From Paraburkholderia sp. BL10I2N1 (GTDB taxonomy: Bacteria; Pseudomonadota; Gammaproteobacteria; Burkholderiales; Burkholderiaceae), in NCBI RefSeq assembly GCF_004361815.1, contig NZ_SNWA01000001.1, positions 1,364,001 through 1,428,000 on the forward strand: DNA of 64,000 nt. Reading direction: 5' to 3'. Below are positions 33,073 to 42,107 of the stretch, piece after piece. Below the pieces are notes generated by a model. The model saw only the letters and a program-made list of their open reading frames with translations, had not been told where the DNA came from and searched no databases. Every line of letters begins with the position of its first letter. Positions within the stretch are counted from its first letter, which is position 1. A program made the position numbers and the translations under genes.

Positions 33073-35027
33073 TGGGCCACCGGCGTGCTGTCGGTGCCCT
33101 TGTCGGCCGGTTTCGTCGAGCGGCGCCCCAGGCCGCGTTTCAAATGAACCATCAGCAATGAAATAGCGGCCGGCGTGATGCCGGAAATACGCGACGCCTG
33201 CCCTATCGTCTCCGGCCGGAACTGCGTCAGCTTCTGACGCGCTTCAAACGACAGGCCGCGCACTTCGGCATAGTCCAGACCTTCCGGCAGGCGTGTATTT
33301 TCGTGCGCTTCGTTGCGCTCGATTTCGCCCGCTTGACGTTCGATGTAGCCCTGATATTTGACGCCAATCTCGATCTGTTCCTTGATCTGCGCCAAGAGAA
33401 CATCGTCGTCGGCCAAGGCTTCGGTGGGCCCACAGTTCCCCTCGAGCAAACCGCAGACGCCGTCATACGTCACGCCAGGGCGCCGTAGCAGGTCGGCGAG
33501 GCTGTATTCGTGATCGATTGGCTTGCCGAGCAGCACTGTCGCTTCATCGGCCGATAAAGTCTTAGGATTGACCCACGTCGTGCGAAGGCGCACTGTTTCA
33601 CGTGAAACAGCATCGCGCTTGCGACTGAATGCATCCCAGCGGGCGTCGTCCACCACCCCAAGTTCACGACCGATCTCTGTCAAACGCATATCAGCGTTGT
33701 CTTCACGGAGACTCAATCGATATTCGGCCCGGCTGGTGAACATCCGGTACGGCTCTGACACGCCGCGCGTCACCAGATCATCGACCAGCACGCCGAGATA
33801 AGCCTGATCCCGGCGTGGACACCAGGCGTCCTTGCCTTGCACCTGCAAACCCGCGTTGATACCCGCGAGCAACCCTTGGGCGGCCGCTTCCTCGTAGCCC
33901 GTCGTGCCATTGATCTGGCCGGCGAAGAACAAACCGTCGATTACCTTGGTTTCCAACGAAGCCTTTAGCCCGCGAGGATCGAAGTAGTCGTATTCAATCG
34001 CATATCCGGGGCGCAGGATATGCGCGTGCTCCAGCCCGCGCATCGAGCGCACGAGTTCCAGTTGCACATCAAACGGTAGGCTCGTCGAGATGCCGTTCGG
34101 ATAAAACTCGTTGGTCGTCAGCCCTTCCGGCTCCAGGAAGATCTGGTGCGACTCCTTCGAGGCGAACCGATGAATCTTGTCCTCGATCGACGGGCAATAC
34201 CGGGGCCCTACCCCTTCGATCACGCCCGTGTACATTGGCGACCGATCGAGACCGCCGCGAATGATGTCATGCGTGCGCTCGTTCGTGTGCGTCACCCAGC
34301 ACGGCACCTGTCGCGGGTGTTGCTCGACGCGGCCGAGAAAGGAAAACACCGGCACCGGATCCAGATCGCCGGGTTGCTCTTCAAGCTTCGAGAAATCGAT
34401 CGTACGGCCATCAATCCGCGGCGGCGTACCCGTTTTGAGCCGCCCCTGCGGCAGCTTCAACTCCTTCAGCCGTGCGGACAACGACACAGCAGCAGGATCA
34501 CCTGCTCGCCCGCCGGTATAGTTGTTGAGACCGACGTGAATCTTGCCGTCCAGAAACGTCCCGGCAGTAAGCACCACAGCGCGAGAGCGGAAACGAATCC
34601 CGACCTGCGTCACTGCTCCCACCACGCGATCGCCTTCCACCATCAGATCATCGACCGCCTGCTGGAACAGCCACAGGTTCGGCTGATTCTCCAGACGATG
34701 TCGGATAGCCTGCTTGTAAAGCAGACGATCGGCCTGTGCACGCGTTGCGCGAACCGCCGGCCCCTTCGACGAATTGAGAATGCGGAACTGAATGCCGCCC
34801 TCGTCGGTTGCAGCAGCCATTGCGCCGCCCAGCGCATCGACTTCCTTGACCAGATGGCCCTTGCCAATGCCGCCGATCGACGGATTGCAACTCATCTGAC
34901 CGAGGGTCTCGATGTTGTGCGTCAGCAGGAGCGTTTTTGCGCCCATGCGTGCGGAAGCCAGTGCGGCTTCGGTGCCGGCATGACCGCCGCCGACAACAAT
35001 TACGTCAAACTCTGTGGGATAAAGCAT
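33069..35027 (-). CDS. mnmG: tRNA uridine-5-carboxymethylaminomethyl modification enzyme
   Basis: 652-residue FAD protein (GidA) that, with MnmE, modifies U34 of certain tRNAs. FAD-binding motif [14 protein letters not shown] is at the N terminus, signature 1 [11 protein letters not shown] and signature 2 [15 protein letters not shown] follow. I used ATG 35027 (MLYPTEFDV). A perfect parS site lies inside the coding sequence, encoding Val-Ser-Arg-Glu-Thr in the C-terminal helical region. Upstream there is a TATAAT -10 element. Confidence 0.97.
   Translation of the reverse strand: MLYPTEFDVIVVGGGHAGTEAALASARMGAKTLLLTHNIETLGQMSCNPSIGGIGKGHLVKEVDALGGAMAAATDEGGIQFRILNSSKGPAVRATRAQADRLLYKQAIRHRLENQPNLWLFQQAVDDLMVEGDRVVGAVTQVGIRFRSRAVVLTAGTFLDGKIHVGLNNYTGGRAGDPAAVSLSARLKELKLPQGRLKTGTPPRIDGRTIDFSKLEEQPGDLDPVPVFSFLGRVEQHPRQVPCWVTHTNERTHDIIRGGLDRSPMYTGVIEGVGPRYCPSIEDKIHRFASKESHQIFLEPEGLTTNEFYPNGISTSLPFDVQLELVRSMRGLEHAHILRPGYAIEYDYFDPRGLKASLETKVIDGLFFAGQINGTTGYEEAAAQGLLAGINAGLQVQGKDAWCPRRDQAYLGVLVDDLVTRGVSEPYRMFTSRAEYRLSLREDNADMRLTEIGRELGVVDDARWDAFSRKRDAVSRETVRLRTTWVNPKTLSADEATVLLGKPIDHEYSLADLLRRPGVTYDGVCGLLEGNCGPTEALADDDVLLAQIKEQIEIGVKYQGYIERQAGEIERNEAHENTRLPEGLDYAEVRGLSFEARQKLTQFRPETIGQASRISGITPAAISLLMVHLKRGLGRRSTKPADKGTDSTPVAQ
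33594..33609. promoter_or_regulatory. parS centromere site within mnmG
   Basis: TGTTTCACGTGAAACA, a perfect 16-bp match to the universal bacterial parS palindrome, 1.5 kb from the second site and about 2.1 kb from parB. Confidence 0.95.
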
Positions 35028-35084
35028 CGCGGATCTCACGCCGAGTGCGCCGCGTGAGCCTTTCTGAGGAAAATGTATGGGCGA

Positions 35085-35090
35085 ATTATA
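35085..35090 (-). promoter_or_regulatory. -10 element of the mnmG promoter
   Basis: TATAAT on the minus strand, 58 bases before the mnmG ATG; the -35 region (TTCGGG at 16-18 bases) is weak. Confidence 0.5.
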
Positions 35091-35132
35091 ACGGGTTCGC
35101 TTTTGGCCCGAATTTCGTCCGTTCGGCCAACA

Positions 35133-35171
35133 ACAAAAAAGCGGTGTGTTTCACGTGAAACACACCGCTTT
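35133..35171 (-). terminator. parS site forming the core of the livF terminator
   Basis: 35138-35171 is a 34-bp perfect palindrome whose central 16 bp (35147-35162) is TGTTTCACGTGAAACA, a perfect parS. Read on the minus strand, the GC-containing arms and the T-run (35140-35135) make a standard intrinsic terminator, 31 bases after the livF stop. One element thus appears to be both a ParB site and the end of the liv transcript. Confidence 0.85.
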
Positions 35172-35201
35172 AACGAGACCGACAGAAGCGCTTCGAGAGA
35201 C

Positions 35202-35975
35202 CTACGCGACCTTTTTCGCCAATCCCAGATACGTCTCGATGACCCGCGGATTCTGCGCAAGATCCGCGGCGGCGCCCTCGAGCGCAAGTTCGCCGGTCTC
35301 CAGCACGTATCCGTAGTCAGATATCTGCAGCGCCGCACGCGCGTTCTGTTCGATCAGCAAGGTGGCGACGCCCGTTTGCCGGAGCGCGCTGATGATATGA
35401 AAGATCTCCTTCACGATCAGCGGCGCAAGCCCGAGACTCGGCTCATCCAGCATCAACAGATCCGGCTTGCCCATCAGCGCCCGGCCCACCGCCAGCATCT
35501 GCCGCTCCCCACCCGACAACGTGCCAGCGGCCTGTTTCCGCCGCTCATTCAACCGGGGAAACAGTGTGAACACCGACTCAAGCTGATCCAGGTAGTTGCG
35601 CTCGCCCGCGCGCTTGCGGCGATACGCGCCAAGCACCAGATTGTCCTCGACGGTCATCGTCGAAAACAGCTCGCGCTTTTCCGGCACAAGGCACATTCCA
35701 CGCGCAACTCGTTTTTCGACCGGCACAGCACTAACGTCTTCACCTCGGTAGACGATCGCGCCCTTCGCGTGTCCGATCACCGGCAGCGCCCCCATGATCG
35801 CGTTGAGCAGCGTGGACTTGCCCGCGCCGTTCGGTCCGATCACCGAAACGATCTGTCCGGGCCGCACCTTGATGCCAGCACCGTGCAATGCCTCAACCTT
35901 TCCGTAACGAACAGACAACCCCGTAACGTCAAGAATCGGCGTGGCGGAATCCGCCGTTGTACCCTGCGTCATCAT
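35202..35975 (-). CDS. livF: Branched-chain amino acid ABC transporter ATPase LivF
   Basis: 257-residue (or 256 from the second ATG at 35972) ATP-binding cassette. Walker A is IGPNGAGKSTLLNAIMG, the ABC signature is LSGGERQMLAVGRAL and Walker B is LLMLDEPSLGLAPL, all normal. Energises amino-acid uptake with the upstream fused LivM-LivG. The ATG overlaps the stop of that gene (ATGATGA), and GGGGTGG precedes it. Confidence 0.95.
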   Translation of the reverse strand: MMTQGTTADSATPILDVTGLSVRYGKVEALHGAGIKVRPGQIVSVIGPNGAGKSTLLNAIMGALPVIGHAKGAIVYRGEDVSAVPVEKRVARGMCLVPEKRELFSTMTVEDNLVLGAYRRKRAGERNYLDQLESVFTLFPRLNERRKQAAGTLSGGERQMLAVGRALMGKPDLLMLDEPSLGLAPLIVKEIFHIISALRQTGVATLLIEQNARAALQISDYGYVLETGELALEGAAADLAQNPRVIETYLGLAKKVA

Positions 35976-37756
35976 TCCACCCCGCCAAGATAGGCTTCCA
36001 GCACTGCAGGATCCTTCTGCACATCCTGCGGCAGACCTTCCGCGATCCGTGTCCCAAACTCCATCACCACCAGCCGATCGGTCAGGTTCATCACAAAATC
36101 CATGTCGTGTTCGACCAGCAGCACGCTCATCCCCTCTTCTTTCAGCTTCCGCAACAGGACGGCCAGTTGTTGCTTTTCCTGATATCGGAGTCCTGCCGCT
36201 GGCTCGTCGAGCAGAAGCAGCGTCGGATCGCAGCACAGCGCTCGGGCGATTTCCAGAATCCGCTGCTTCCCGAGCGCAAGACTCCCGGCTTCGTCATACA
36301 TATGCTGCTCGAGGCCCACGCGACGGATCTGTCTCGCCGCTTCCGCCATCAGTCGTGCCTCCTCCGCTCCGTTGAGCCTTGCGACGCTGCGCCAGACGCC
36401 TGCGTGGCCACGCAGATGTGCGCCGATCGCAACGTTCTCGAGCACGGTCATACCGGGAAGAAGCTTGACGTGCTGGAACGTGCGCCCGATGCCGCGCCTC
36501 ACGATGTCACGTGACGTCAGCGAATCGATCCGTTCTCCGCGGAAGCTGATTTCTCCACCGGTCGACTGCAAGACGCCTGTGACGAGGTTGAACGTTGTCG
36601 ACTTGCCCGCGCCGTTAGGGCCGATCAGTCCGATGATCTGACCAGCCTTCACCTCGAAGCTGACGTCATTCACTGCGACAAGCCCGCCGAACTGCTTGCG
36701 CGCCTTGTTGACCGTCAAAAGCGTCTCTCCCGCTGCCGGCTTGCTGCGCTGCGGCAATGGCTCGGCATCGTCCGGCACATGTGCGCGCGGGCCGCGTGGA
36801 AAGAACCGTGCGACAAACGGCCAGACGCCCTGCCGCGCGTACTGCAGCAGTAGCACCATCAGAATGCCGAAGACGATCACTTCGAAATTGCCATTCTCGC
36901 CGAGCAGCTTCGGCAACAGCGTTTGCAGATAGTCCTGCAGCACGGTCAGAATCGTCGCGCCGAGCACCGCACCCCAAACGTGAGACACCCCGCCAACCAC
37001 CGCCATGAACAGGAACTCGATGCCGTGATTCAGGCCGAATGGCGTCGGGTTCACGGCTCGCTGCAGATGGGCGTACAGAAAGCCGGAAATCGCCGCGAGA
37101 ACCGCCGCGTAGACAAAGATCACCACGCGCATCCACGCGGTGTTGACGCCCATCGCCTCAGCCATCGAGCCGCCCCCGCGCAGCGCCCGAATCGCGCGCC
37201 CCGGCCGGCTATTAAGCAGATTCTGAACAGAGATCACCGCGCCGAGCACGACAATCCAGATCAGGTAATAAATATGCCGGCCCGATTCCAGATTGATGCC
37301 AAATACGTTTAGCACCGGGATACCGTTGATGCCATCGTACTTGCCGAGCATGTCGAGATTGCCGAACAGGAAGAACAGCGCGAGCCCCCACGCGATTGTT
37401 CCGAGCGGCAGGAAGTGTCCCGACAACCGCATCGTCACTGCCCCGAGCACGAGCGCAATCAAGCCCGTCAGCACGACACCCGCGATCAGCGCGAGCCATG
37501 GCGAGACGCCGAACTGCGTCGTCAGATACGCCGTCGTATAGGCGCCGACACCGACGAACGCCGCCTGCCCAAAGCTCGTCATCCCGCCGATGCCGGTCAG
37601 GAGCACGAGTCCGATGGCAACGATGGAATACAGTCCGATGTAGTTGAGCAGCGTGACCCAGTACTCCGGTACGCGAATCGGCTGCGGCATGACAGGCAGC
37701 GCAAACAGCACCACGAGGAACAGCCAGAAGAATCTGTTTTGCATGATCCGTTTCAT
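35972..37756 (-). CDS. Fused ABC transporter permease-ATPase (LivM-LivG)
   Basis: 594 residues. About 1-310 is a LivM-type permease with eight or so membrane helices (GGMTSFGQAAFVGVGAYT near the start); about 345-594 is a LivG-type ATPase with Walker A IGPNGAGKSTTFNLVTG, signature LALGKQRILEIARAL and Walker B LLLLDEPAAGL. The two functions are separate proteins in E. coli. A linker with Pro, Arg and Glu (about 310-345) joins them. Starts 4 bases after livH ends. Confidence 0.95.
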   Translation of the reverse strand: MKRIMQNRFFWLFLVVLFALPVMPQPIRVPEYWVTLLNYIGLYSIVAIGLVLLTGIGGMTSFGQAAFVGVGAYTTAYLTTQFGVSPWLALIAGVVLTGLIALVLGAVTMRLSGHFLPLGTIAWGLALFFLFGNLDMLGKYDGINGIPVLNVFGINLESGRHIYYLIWIVVLGAVISVQNLLNSRPGRAIRALRGGGSMAEAMGVNTAWMRVVIFVYAAVLAAISGFLYAHLQRAVNPTPFGLNHGIEFLFMAVVGGVSHVWGAVLGATILTVLQDYLQTLLPKLLGENGNFEVIVFGILMVLLLQYARQGVWPFVARFFPRGPRAHVPDDAEPLPQRSKPAAGETLLTVNKARKQFGGLVAVNDVSFEVKAGQIIGLIGPNGAGKSTTFNLVTGVLQSTGGEISFRGERIDSLTSRDIVRRGIGRTFQHVKLLPGMTVLENVAIGAHLRGHAGVWRSVARLNGAEEARLMAEAARQIRRVGLEQHMYDEAGSLALGKQRILEIARALCCDPTLLLLDEPAAGLRYQEKQQLAVLLRKLKEEGMSVLLVEHDMDFVMNLTDRLVVMEFGTRIAEGLPQDVQKDPAVLEAYLGGVE

Positions 37757-37760
37757 CGTG

Positions 37761-38816
37761 TCACTCCTCCTCCTCTTCCGCGTGCGGACTCGCCAGGCTG
37801 CGCCACAGCAACACCGGGATGATCAACGTGAACACGATCACTTCCTTATACGCACTCGCCCAGAACGAGGAATACGACTCCAGCAGGCCGACGAGAATCG
37901 AGCCGGCCGCCGCCAGCGGATAGCTGACGAGACCTCCGATAATCGCGCCGACGAAGCCCTTAAGGCCGATCAGGAAACCTGAGTCGTAGTAGATAGTGGT
38001 GAGCGGCGCGACGAGGATGCCGCACAGCACGCCAAGACCTGCTGCAAGCGTGAACGCAAGCCGCCCGGCCTGCGTCGTGCCGATGCCGACGAGACGCGCG
38101 CCGAGCCGGTTCACCGAAGTCGCACGCAAGGCCTTGCCGGAGATCGAACGGTCGAAATACAGGTAGAGCGCCGCGATCAGCACGATCGCCGTGCCGACCA
38201 CCCACAGGCTCTGGCCCGAAACCGCCAGGCTGCCGATATTGAAGCTGGCGTCGGAGAACGCCGTAGTGCGTGAACCTTCCGCGCCGAACATCACGAGCCC
38301 GAGGCCCACCATCGCGAAGTGCACGGCGACCGCGACGATCAGCAACAACAGCGTCGTCGCTTCGGCGATCGGTTCATACACGAGCCGGTACACGAATGGC
38401 CCCATCGGAATCACGATCAGGAGCGTGAGCGCGATCTGCACGATCATGGGCAGCGGCTGCATGAATACGCCGCGCGTGATCGCACACACCGCAATGGGAA
38501 ACAGAAGGTACTTGCCCGCCAGCGTGACAAGCGTGCGCGGCGCATGACGACGCCGCTCCGGATGCCGCACCAGCCCTGCCGTCTCGACGACAAAGCATGC
38601 CGCGCCCATCGCCATCAGCAACCAGCAGGTCGCCGGAAATTTCTGCGACTGCAGTGCGGCGAGCGTCAGTGCGCCGTATGAAACGAACTCACCCTGCGGG
38701 ATGAAGATCACCCGCGTCACGGAAAACACCAGCACCAGCGCAAGCGCGAGCAACGCGTAGATTGCGCCGGTCGTGATCCCGTCCTGAGCGAGGATCGCCG
38801 CTATTGATAGATCCAT
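37761..38816 (-). CDS. livH: Branched-chain amino acid ABC transporter permease LivH
   Basis: 351-residue inner-membrane permease. N terminus DGITTGAIYALLALALVLVFSVTRVIFIPQGEF is the LivH entry region. It is about 45 residues longer than E. coli LivH because of an extra stretch (about residues 68-125, with VRHPERRRHAPRTLV) between early helices. Immediately precedes the fused livM-livG gene on the same strand. Confidence 0.93.
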   Translation of the reverse strand: MDLSIAAILAQDGITTGAIYALLALALVLVFSVTRVIFIPQGEFVSYGALTLAALQSQKFPATCWLLMAMGAACFVVETAGLVRHPERRRHAPRTLVTLAGKYLLFPIAVCAITRGVFMQPLPMIVQIALTLLIVIPMGPFVYRLVYEPIAEATTLLLLIVAVAVHFAMVGLGLVMFGAEGSRTTAFSDASFNIGSLAVSGQSLWVVGTAIVLIAALYLYFDRSISGKALRATSVNRLGARLVGIGTTQAGRLAFTLAAGLGVLCGILVAPLTTIYYDSGFLIGLKGFVGAIIGGLVSYPLAAAGSILVGLLESYSSFWASAYKEVIVFTLIIPVLLWRSLASPHAEEEEE

Positions 38817-38895
38817 ACTTCCCCTGGAACGTCGTAATCGAAACCGGAAAACGGCCTTGTCTTCGGAGTGAGTGGTTCACCCCTGCCCTGAAACG

Positions 38896-38928
38896 CGACC
38901 GCCGCGCCCGAGTAAGGCGCGGCGGTCG
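38896..38928 (-). terminator. GC-rich hairpin between binding-protein gene and livH
   Basis: A perfect 13-bp inverted repeat (CGACCGCCGCGCC and complement) with a seven-base loop and no U-tract. It probably protects the abundant binding-protein mRNA and lowers expression of livH downstream. Confidence 0.55.
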
Positions 38929-38999
38929 TTGCTATTGTCATCGAACAGAATGTCGAAGCGGCGTCGCCACCGCTGCGTGCGCGAGAGGCGCGTGCTTTT

Positions 39000-40160
39000 T
39001 TAGTCGTTCTGAAGCTTCCACCTGCCGTCGACGATCTCGACCATCACGCGAGCGCGATCATCGAGGCCGTTGTGATCGGTCGTCGTGGTGTTCATGATGC
39101 CGTGCGCAACCGGCAGGTCTTTCAGGTTTTCCAGCGAAGCACGCAGCGCTTCACGGAACGCCTCGGTGCCGGGCTGCCCTTTCTTCAGCGCCTCGGGAAT
39201 CGCCCGCTGCAGCATCTGGCCGGCGTCCCATGCGTGCCCGCCGAACGTCGACAGCGTGCCTGCTCCGTAGGCCTTCTCGTAGGCGCTCTTGTACGCTTCC
39301 GACGACTTCTTCACCGGGTTCGAATCCGGCAGTTGCTCGGTCACGAGGATCGGGCCAACCGGCAGCAGTTCGCCTTCGCAATCCTTGCCGCACACGCGCA
39401 GGAAGTCATTGTTCGCCACGCCGTGCGTCTGGTAGATCTTGCCCTTGTAGCCGCGCTCCTTCAGCGTCTTCGCAGGCAAGGCAGCCGGCGTGCCTGAGCC
39501 GGCGATCAGCACTGCGTCCGGGTTCGAGGCGACGATCTTCAGCACCTGGCCTGTCACCGATGCATCCGTGCGGTTGTAGCGCTCATTCGACACCAGCTTC
39601 AGATGGTGCGCATTCGCGGCCGCATTGAACACGGTGTACCAGTTCTCGCCATACGCGTCCGAAAAGCCGATGAAGCCGACCGTCTTGACGCCATGCTTCT
39701 CCATGTACGCGGCGATCGCGTTGGCCATCAGGCTGTCGTTCTGCGGCGTCTTGAATGCCCAGGCGCGTTTGGCGTCCATCGGCGAGATGATCGCCGCCGA
39801 GGCCGCCATCGAGATCATCGGAGTCTTCCCTTGCGAAGCAGCGTCGAGCATCGCGAGCGAATTCGGCGTCACGGTCGAGCCGATGATTGCGTCGACGTGA
39901 TCCTCATCGATCAGCTTGCGTGTGTTCTGCACGGCATGGCTGGTATCGGACGCATCGTCCAGCACGATGTACTCCACGCTCTTGCCGCCGATCTCCTTCG
40001 GCAGCAACGCGATCGTGTTCTTCTCGGGAATCCCGAGCGATGCCGCCGGCCCCGTCGCCGACAATGTCACACCGATCTTCACCTGCGCGCTCGCCGCGGT
40101 CGCACCGCACAGCAGCGCCGCTGCGAGGCCTGCGCGCACCCATTTCCTTGTCGTTTTCAT
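39000..40160 (-). CDS. Liv-type periplasmic binding protein, paralogue 1
   Basis: 386 residues. Signal peptide ends ASAQ, then VKIGVTLSATGPAASLGIPEKN. Very similar along its whole length to the next gene to the right (shared blocks NTIALLPKE, YKGKIYQTHGVANNDFLRVCGKDCEGE, STFGGHAWDAG), so the pair arose by duplication. Two Cys (VCGKDC) are shared and could form a disulfide. Supplies substrate to the adjacent LivH/MG/F complex. Confidence 0.94.
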   Translation of the reverse strand: MKTTRKWVRAGLAAALLCGATAASAQVKIGVTLSATGPAASLGIPEKNTIALLPKEIGGKSVEYIVLDDASDTSHAVQNTRKLIDEDHVDAIIGSTVTPNSLAMLDAASQGKTPMISMAASAAIISPMDAKRAWAFKTPQNDSLMANAIAAYMEKHGVKTVGFIGFSDAYGENWYTVFNAAANAHHLKLVSNERYNRTDASVTGQVLKIVASNPDAVLIAGSGTPAALPAKTLKERGYKGKIYQTHGVANNDFLRVCGKDCEGELLPVGPILVTEQLPDSNPVKKSSEAYKSAYEKAYGAGTLSTFGGHAWDAGQMLQRAIPEALKKGQPGTEAFREALRASLENLKDLPVAHGIMNTTTTDHNGLDDRARVMVEIVDGRWKLQND

Positions 40161-40349
40161 TGCCTGTCTCCAAACGCTTTGTCGCGTATCGTGTGATCCG
40201 GCTCGCGGGCCGGGCTTCTGAATCTAGTTTTCGGCTTTCGGCATGCCTAGCATGGTTTTCCCTGCTCGACGAAAATCGCCTCGGCACTTGTGTACGACTC
40301 CCCTGCTGCTCGCGCCACGCTCATGGCGCAAGTGCATTTCACGCAGCCA

Positions 40350-40380
40350 GAAAAAAAGGCACGTCCAACTGCACGTGCCT
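40350..40380 (-). terminator. Terminator between the two binding-protein genes
   Basis: AGGCACGT / ACGTGCCT hairpin (40357-40380) with an eight-base A-run to its left (T-run on the minus strand), 36 bases beyond the stop of paralogue 2. The two paralogues are therefore probably transcribed separately. Confidence 0.85.
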
Positions 40381-40415
40381 TTCTTCTGCTGTTCACATCG
40401 CTATCTCGCCTTCGC

Positions 40416-41582
40416 TTAATCAGTGGCCAGCTTCCACTTGCCGTCGACGACCTCGACCATCACGCGCGCCCGTTGATCGAGGCCCGAATGGTCGTTTGCG
40501 CTCATGTTGAAGATGCCGTGTGAAGCGGGCATGTCCCTCGTGTCTTCGAGCGCTGCGCGCAACGCTTCACGGAACGCCGGCGTGCCTGGCTGGCCTTTCT
40601 TAAGTGCAATCGGGATCGCGCGCTGCAAAAGCAGGCCTGCGTCCCATGCGTGACCGCCGAAGGTCGATACCGAGCCCGCCCCATACACGGCCTCATACGC
40701 GCGCTTGTAGGACAGCGCGGGTTTCTTTACGGAGTTCGAATCAGGCAGCTGGTCGGCAACCAGCAGCGGGCCGGCAGGCAGATAGGTGCCCTCGCAATCC
40801 TTGCCGCACACGCGCAGGAAGTCGTTATTCGCGACGCCGTGTGTCTGGTAGTACTTGCCCTTGTAACCCCGTTCTTTTAGCGTCTTCTGCGGCAATGCGG
40901 CCGGCGTGCCGGCGCCGGCGATCAGCACGGCATCCGGGTTCTGAGACATCATCTTGAGCACCTGCCCCGTCACCGACGCGTCGTTGCGCGCAAAGCGCTC
41001 GCTCGCGACGATCTTGATTTTCGCGAGATCCGCAGCCTTGCTGAACTCCTTGAACCAGCTCTCGCCGTACGCGTCCGAGAAGCCGATGAAGGCCACCGTC
41101 TTCACGCCGTGATTCGACATGTGCTGCGCGATCGCCGTGGCCATCAGGATGTCGTTCTGCGGCGTTTTCAAGACCCATGCGCGCTTTGCATCCATCGGTT
41201 CGACGATCGACGCAGCCGCGGCCATCGAAATCATCGGCGTGGACGTTTCGGAGGCGACATCGATCATGGCGAGCGAGTTCGGCACCACTGTCGAGCCGAC
41301 CATCGCGTCGACGTGGTCTTCGCTTGTGAGCTTGCGGGCGTTCTTGACGGCCTGGGTGGAATCGGTGGCATCGTCGAGTACGATGTAGTCGATTTTCTGC
41401 CCGGCGACTTCCTTCGGCAGCAACGCGATCGTGTTCTTCTCCGGAATACCGAGCGAGGCCGCCGGACCGGTTGCCGACACGGTAACGCCGATTTTCACAT
41501 CTGCCCATGCATGGCTGCTCCATGCCGCCGTGACGCCAACCGCGACGCTCGCCGCGCTAATCCACCGCATTGCCGACTTCAT
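40416..41582 (-). CDS. Liv-type periplasmic binding protein, paralogue 2
   Basis: 388 residues from ATG 41582 (MKSAMRWISAASVAV), with signal peptide ending AWAD and mature start VKIGVTVSATGPAASLGIPEKN. Clearly homologous to paralogue 1 (see its entry), including the VCGKDC pair. An in-frame upstream ATG at 41618 adds 12 residues that are not signal-like. Preceded by the promoter/leader/terminator unit at 41826-42049, which may control it. Confidence 0.94.
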   Translation of the reverse strand: MKSAMRWISAASVAVGVTAAWSSHAWADVKIGVTVSATGPAASLGIPEKNTIALLPKEVAGQKIDYIVLDDATDSTQAVKNARKLTSEDHVDAMVGSTVVPNSLAMIDVASETSTPMISMAAAASIVEPMDAKRAWVLKTPQNDILMATAIAQHMSNHGVKTVAFIGFSDAYGESWFKEFSKAADLAKIKIVASERFARNDASVTGQVLKMMSQNPDAVLIAGAGTPAALPQKTLKERGYKGKYYQTHGVANNDFLRVCGKDCEGTYLPAGPLLVADQLPDSNSVKKPALSYKRAYEAVYGAGSVSTFGGHAWDAGLLLQRAIPIALKKGQPGTPAFREALRAALEDTRDMPASHGIFNMSANDHSGLDQRARVMVEVVDGKWKLATD

Positions 41583-41825
41583 TCCGCTCCTCTGTCGCCC
41601 CGTGTTATCCGCGCTCATTTGCGTGGCTTATTTGCGTGACTTAAATTCGTCGATTAAAACGCCGACCACGCGGTCGGCGAATGGCGAGTTTAGCGGACGC
41701 GAGCCACGCGCGGCAAGCGTTTTGCAAGCATCTGCGAGGCCGAAATCCGGCCGCAAAAGCGCAATGAAAAGGTGTGGGAATTAACTTGAGAAAAGCGAAA
41801 AAATGGATCAGGAATTGCGAAGGCA

Positions 41826-41866
41826 CAAATAAAAAGCGCTGTTGGATATCAATCCAACAGCGCTTT
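41826..41866 (-). terminator. Strong intrinsic terminator
   Basis: A perfect 15-bp stem (AAAGCGCTGTTGGAT and complement, 41833-41866) with an ATCA loop, followed on the minus strand by TTTTTATTT. It will also stop read-through from livM at 42108. Confidence 0.9.
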
Positions 41867-41890
41867 CGTCTTGGGCACTTTGTGCCTCAT
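41849..41890 (-). CDS. Possible 13-residue leader peptide
   Basis: ATG preceded by GAGGAGAC, encoding MRHKVPKTKALLD and stopping inside the terminator hairpin. The overlap of ORF and terminator stem is what ribosome-controlled attenuators show. It has two Leu and one Val but no run of one amino acid, so classical attenuation is not assured. Confidence 0.35.
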   Translation of the reverse strand: MRHKVPKTKALLD

Positions 41891-42021
41891 GTCTCCTCGT
41901 TCTCCACCTGCAAATTTCGTGTTGCCGGTGCTTCAGAACTGCGTGAAGATTAAACAACCCTGATTCACCAGACAACTAGCATTTACCCTAGTGGTGCAGC
42001 GCAGCACCAAATTGGGGCGCA

Positions 42022-42049
42022 ATTATGCGTCTAAAAGCGAGTCTGCCAA
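42022..42049 (-). promoter_or_regulatory. Sigma70-like promoter
   Basis: On the minus strand TTGGCA (42049-42044), 16-base spacer, CATAAT (42027-42022). Predicted start near 42015. Confidence 0.55.
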
Positions 42050-42107
42050 CTGTCATGAAGCGCGACTACAGATTCAATTAATCTGGATATCGAATCAATT
42101 TACAACG

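Larger units (their letters stand above)
41826..42015 (-). ncRNA. Candidate small RNA or leader transcript
   Basis: A sigma70-like promoter (42049-42022) and a strong intrinsic terminator (41866-41833) define a transcript of about 190 bases on the minus strand with no annotated gene. The 5' part contains a GGTGC-TGCGCT-GCACC hairpin; the 3' part contains a 13-codon ORF with an excellent ribosome site. It may be an autonomous sRNA, or the leader of the binding-protein gene at 41582. Confidence 0.5.
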
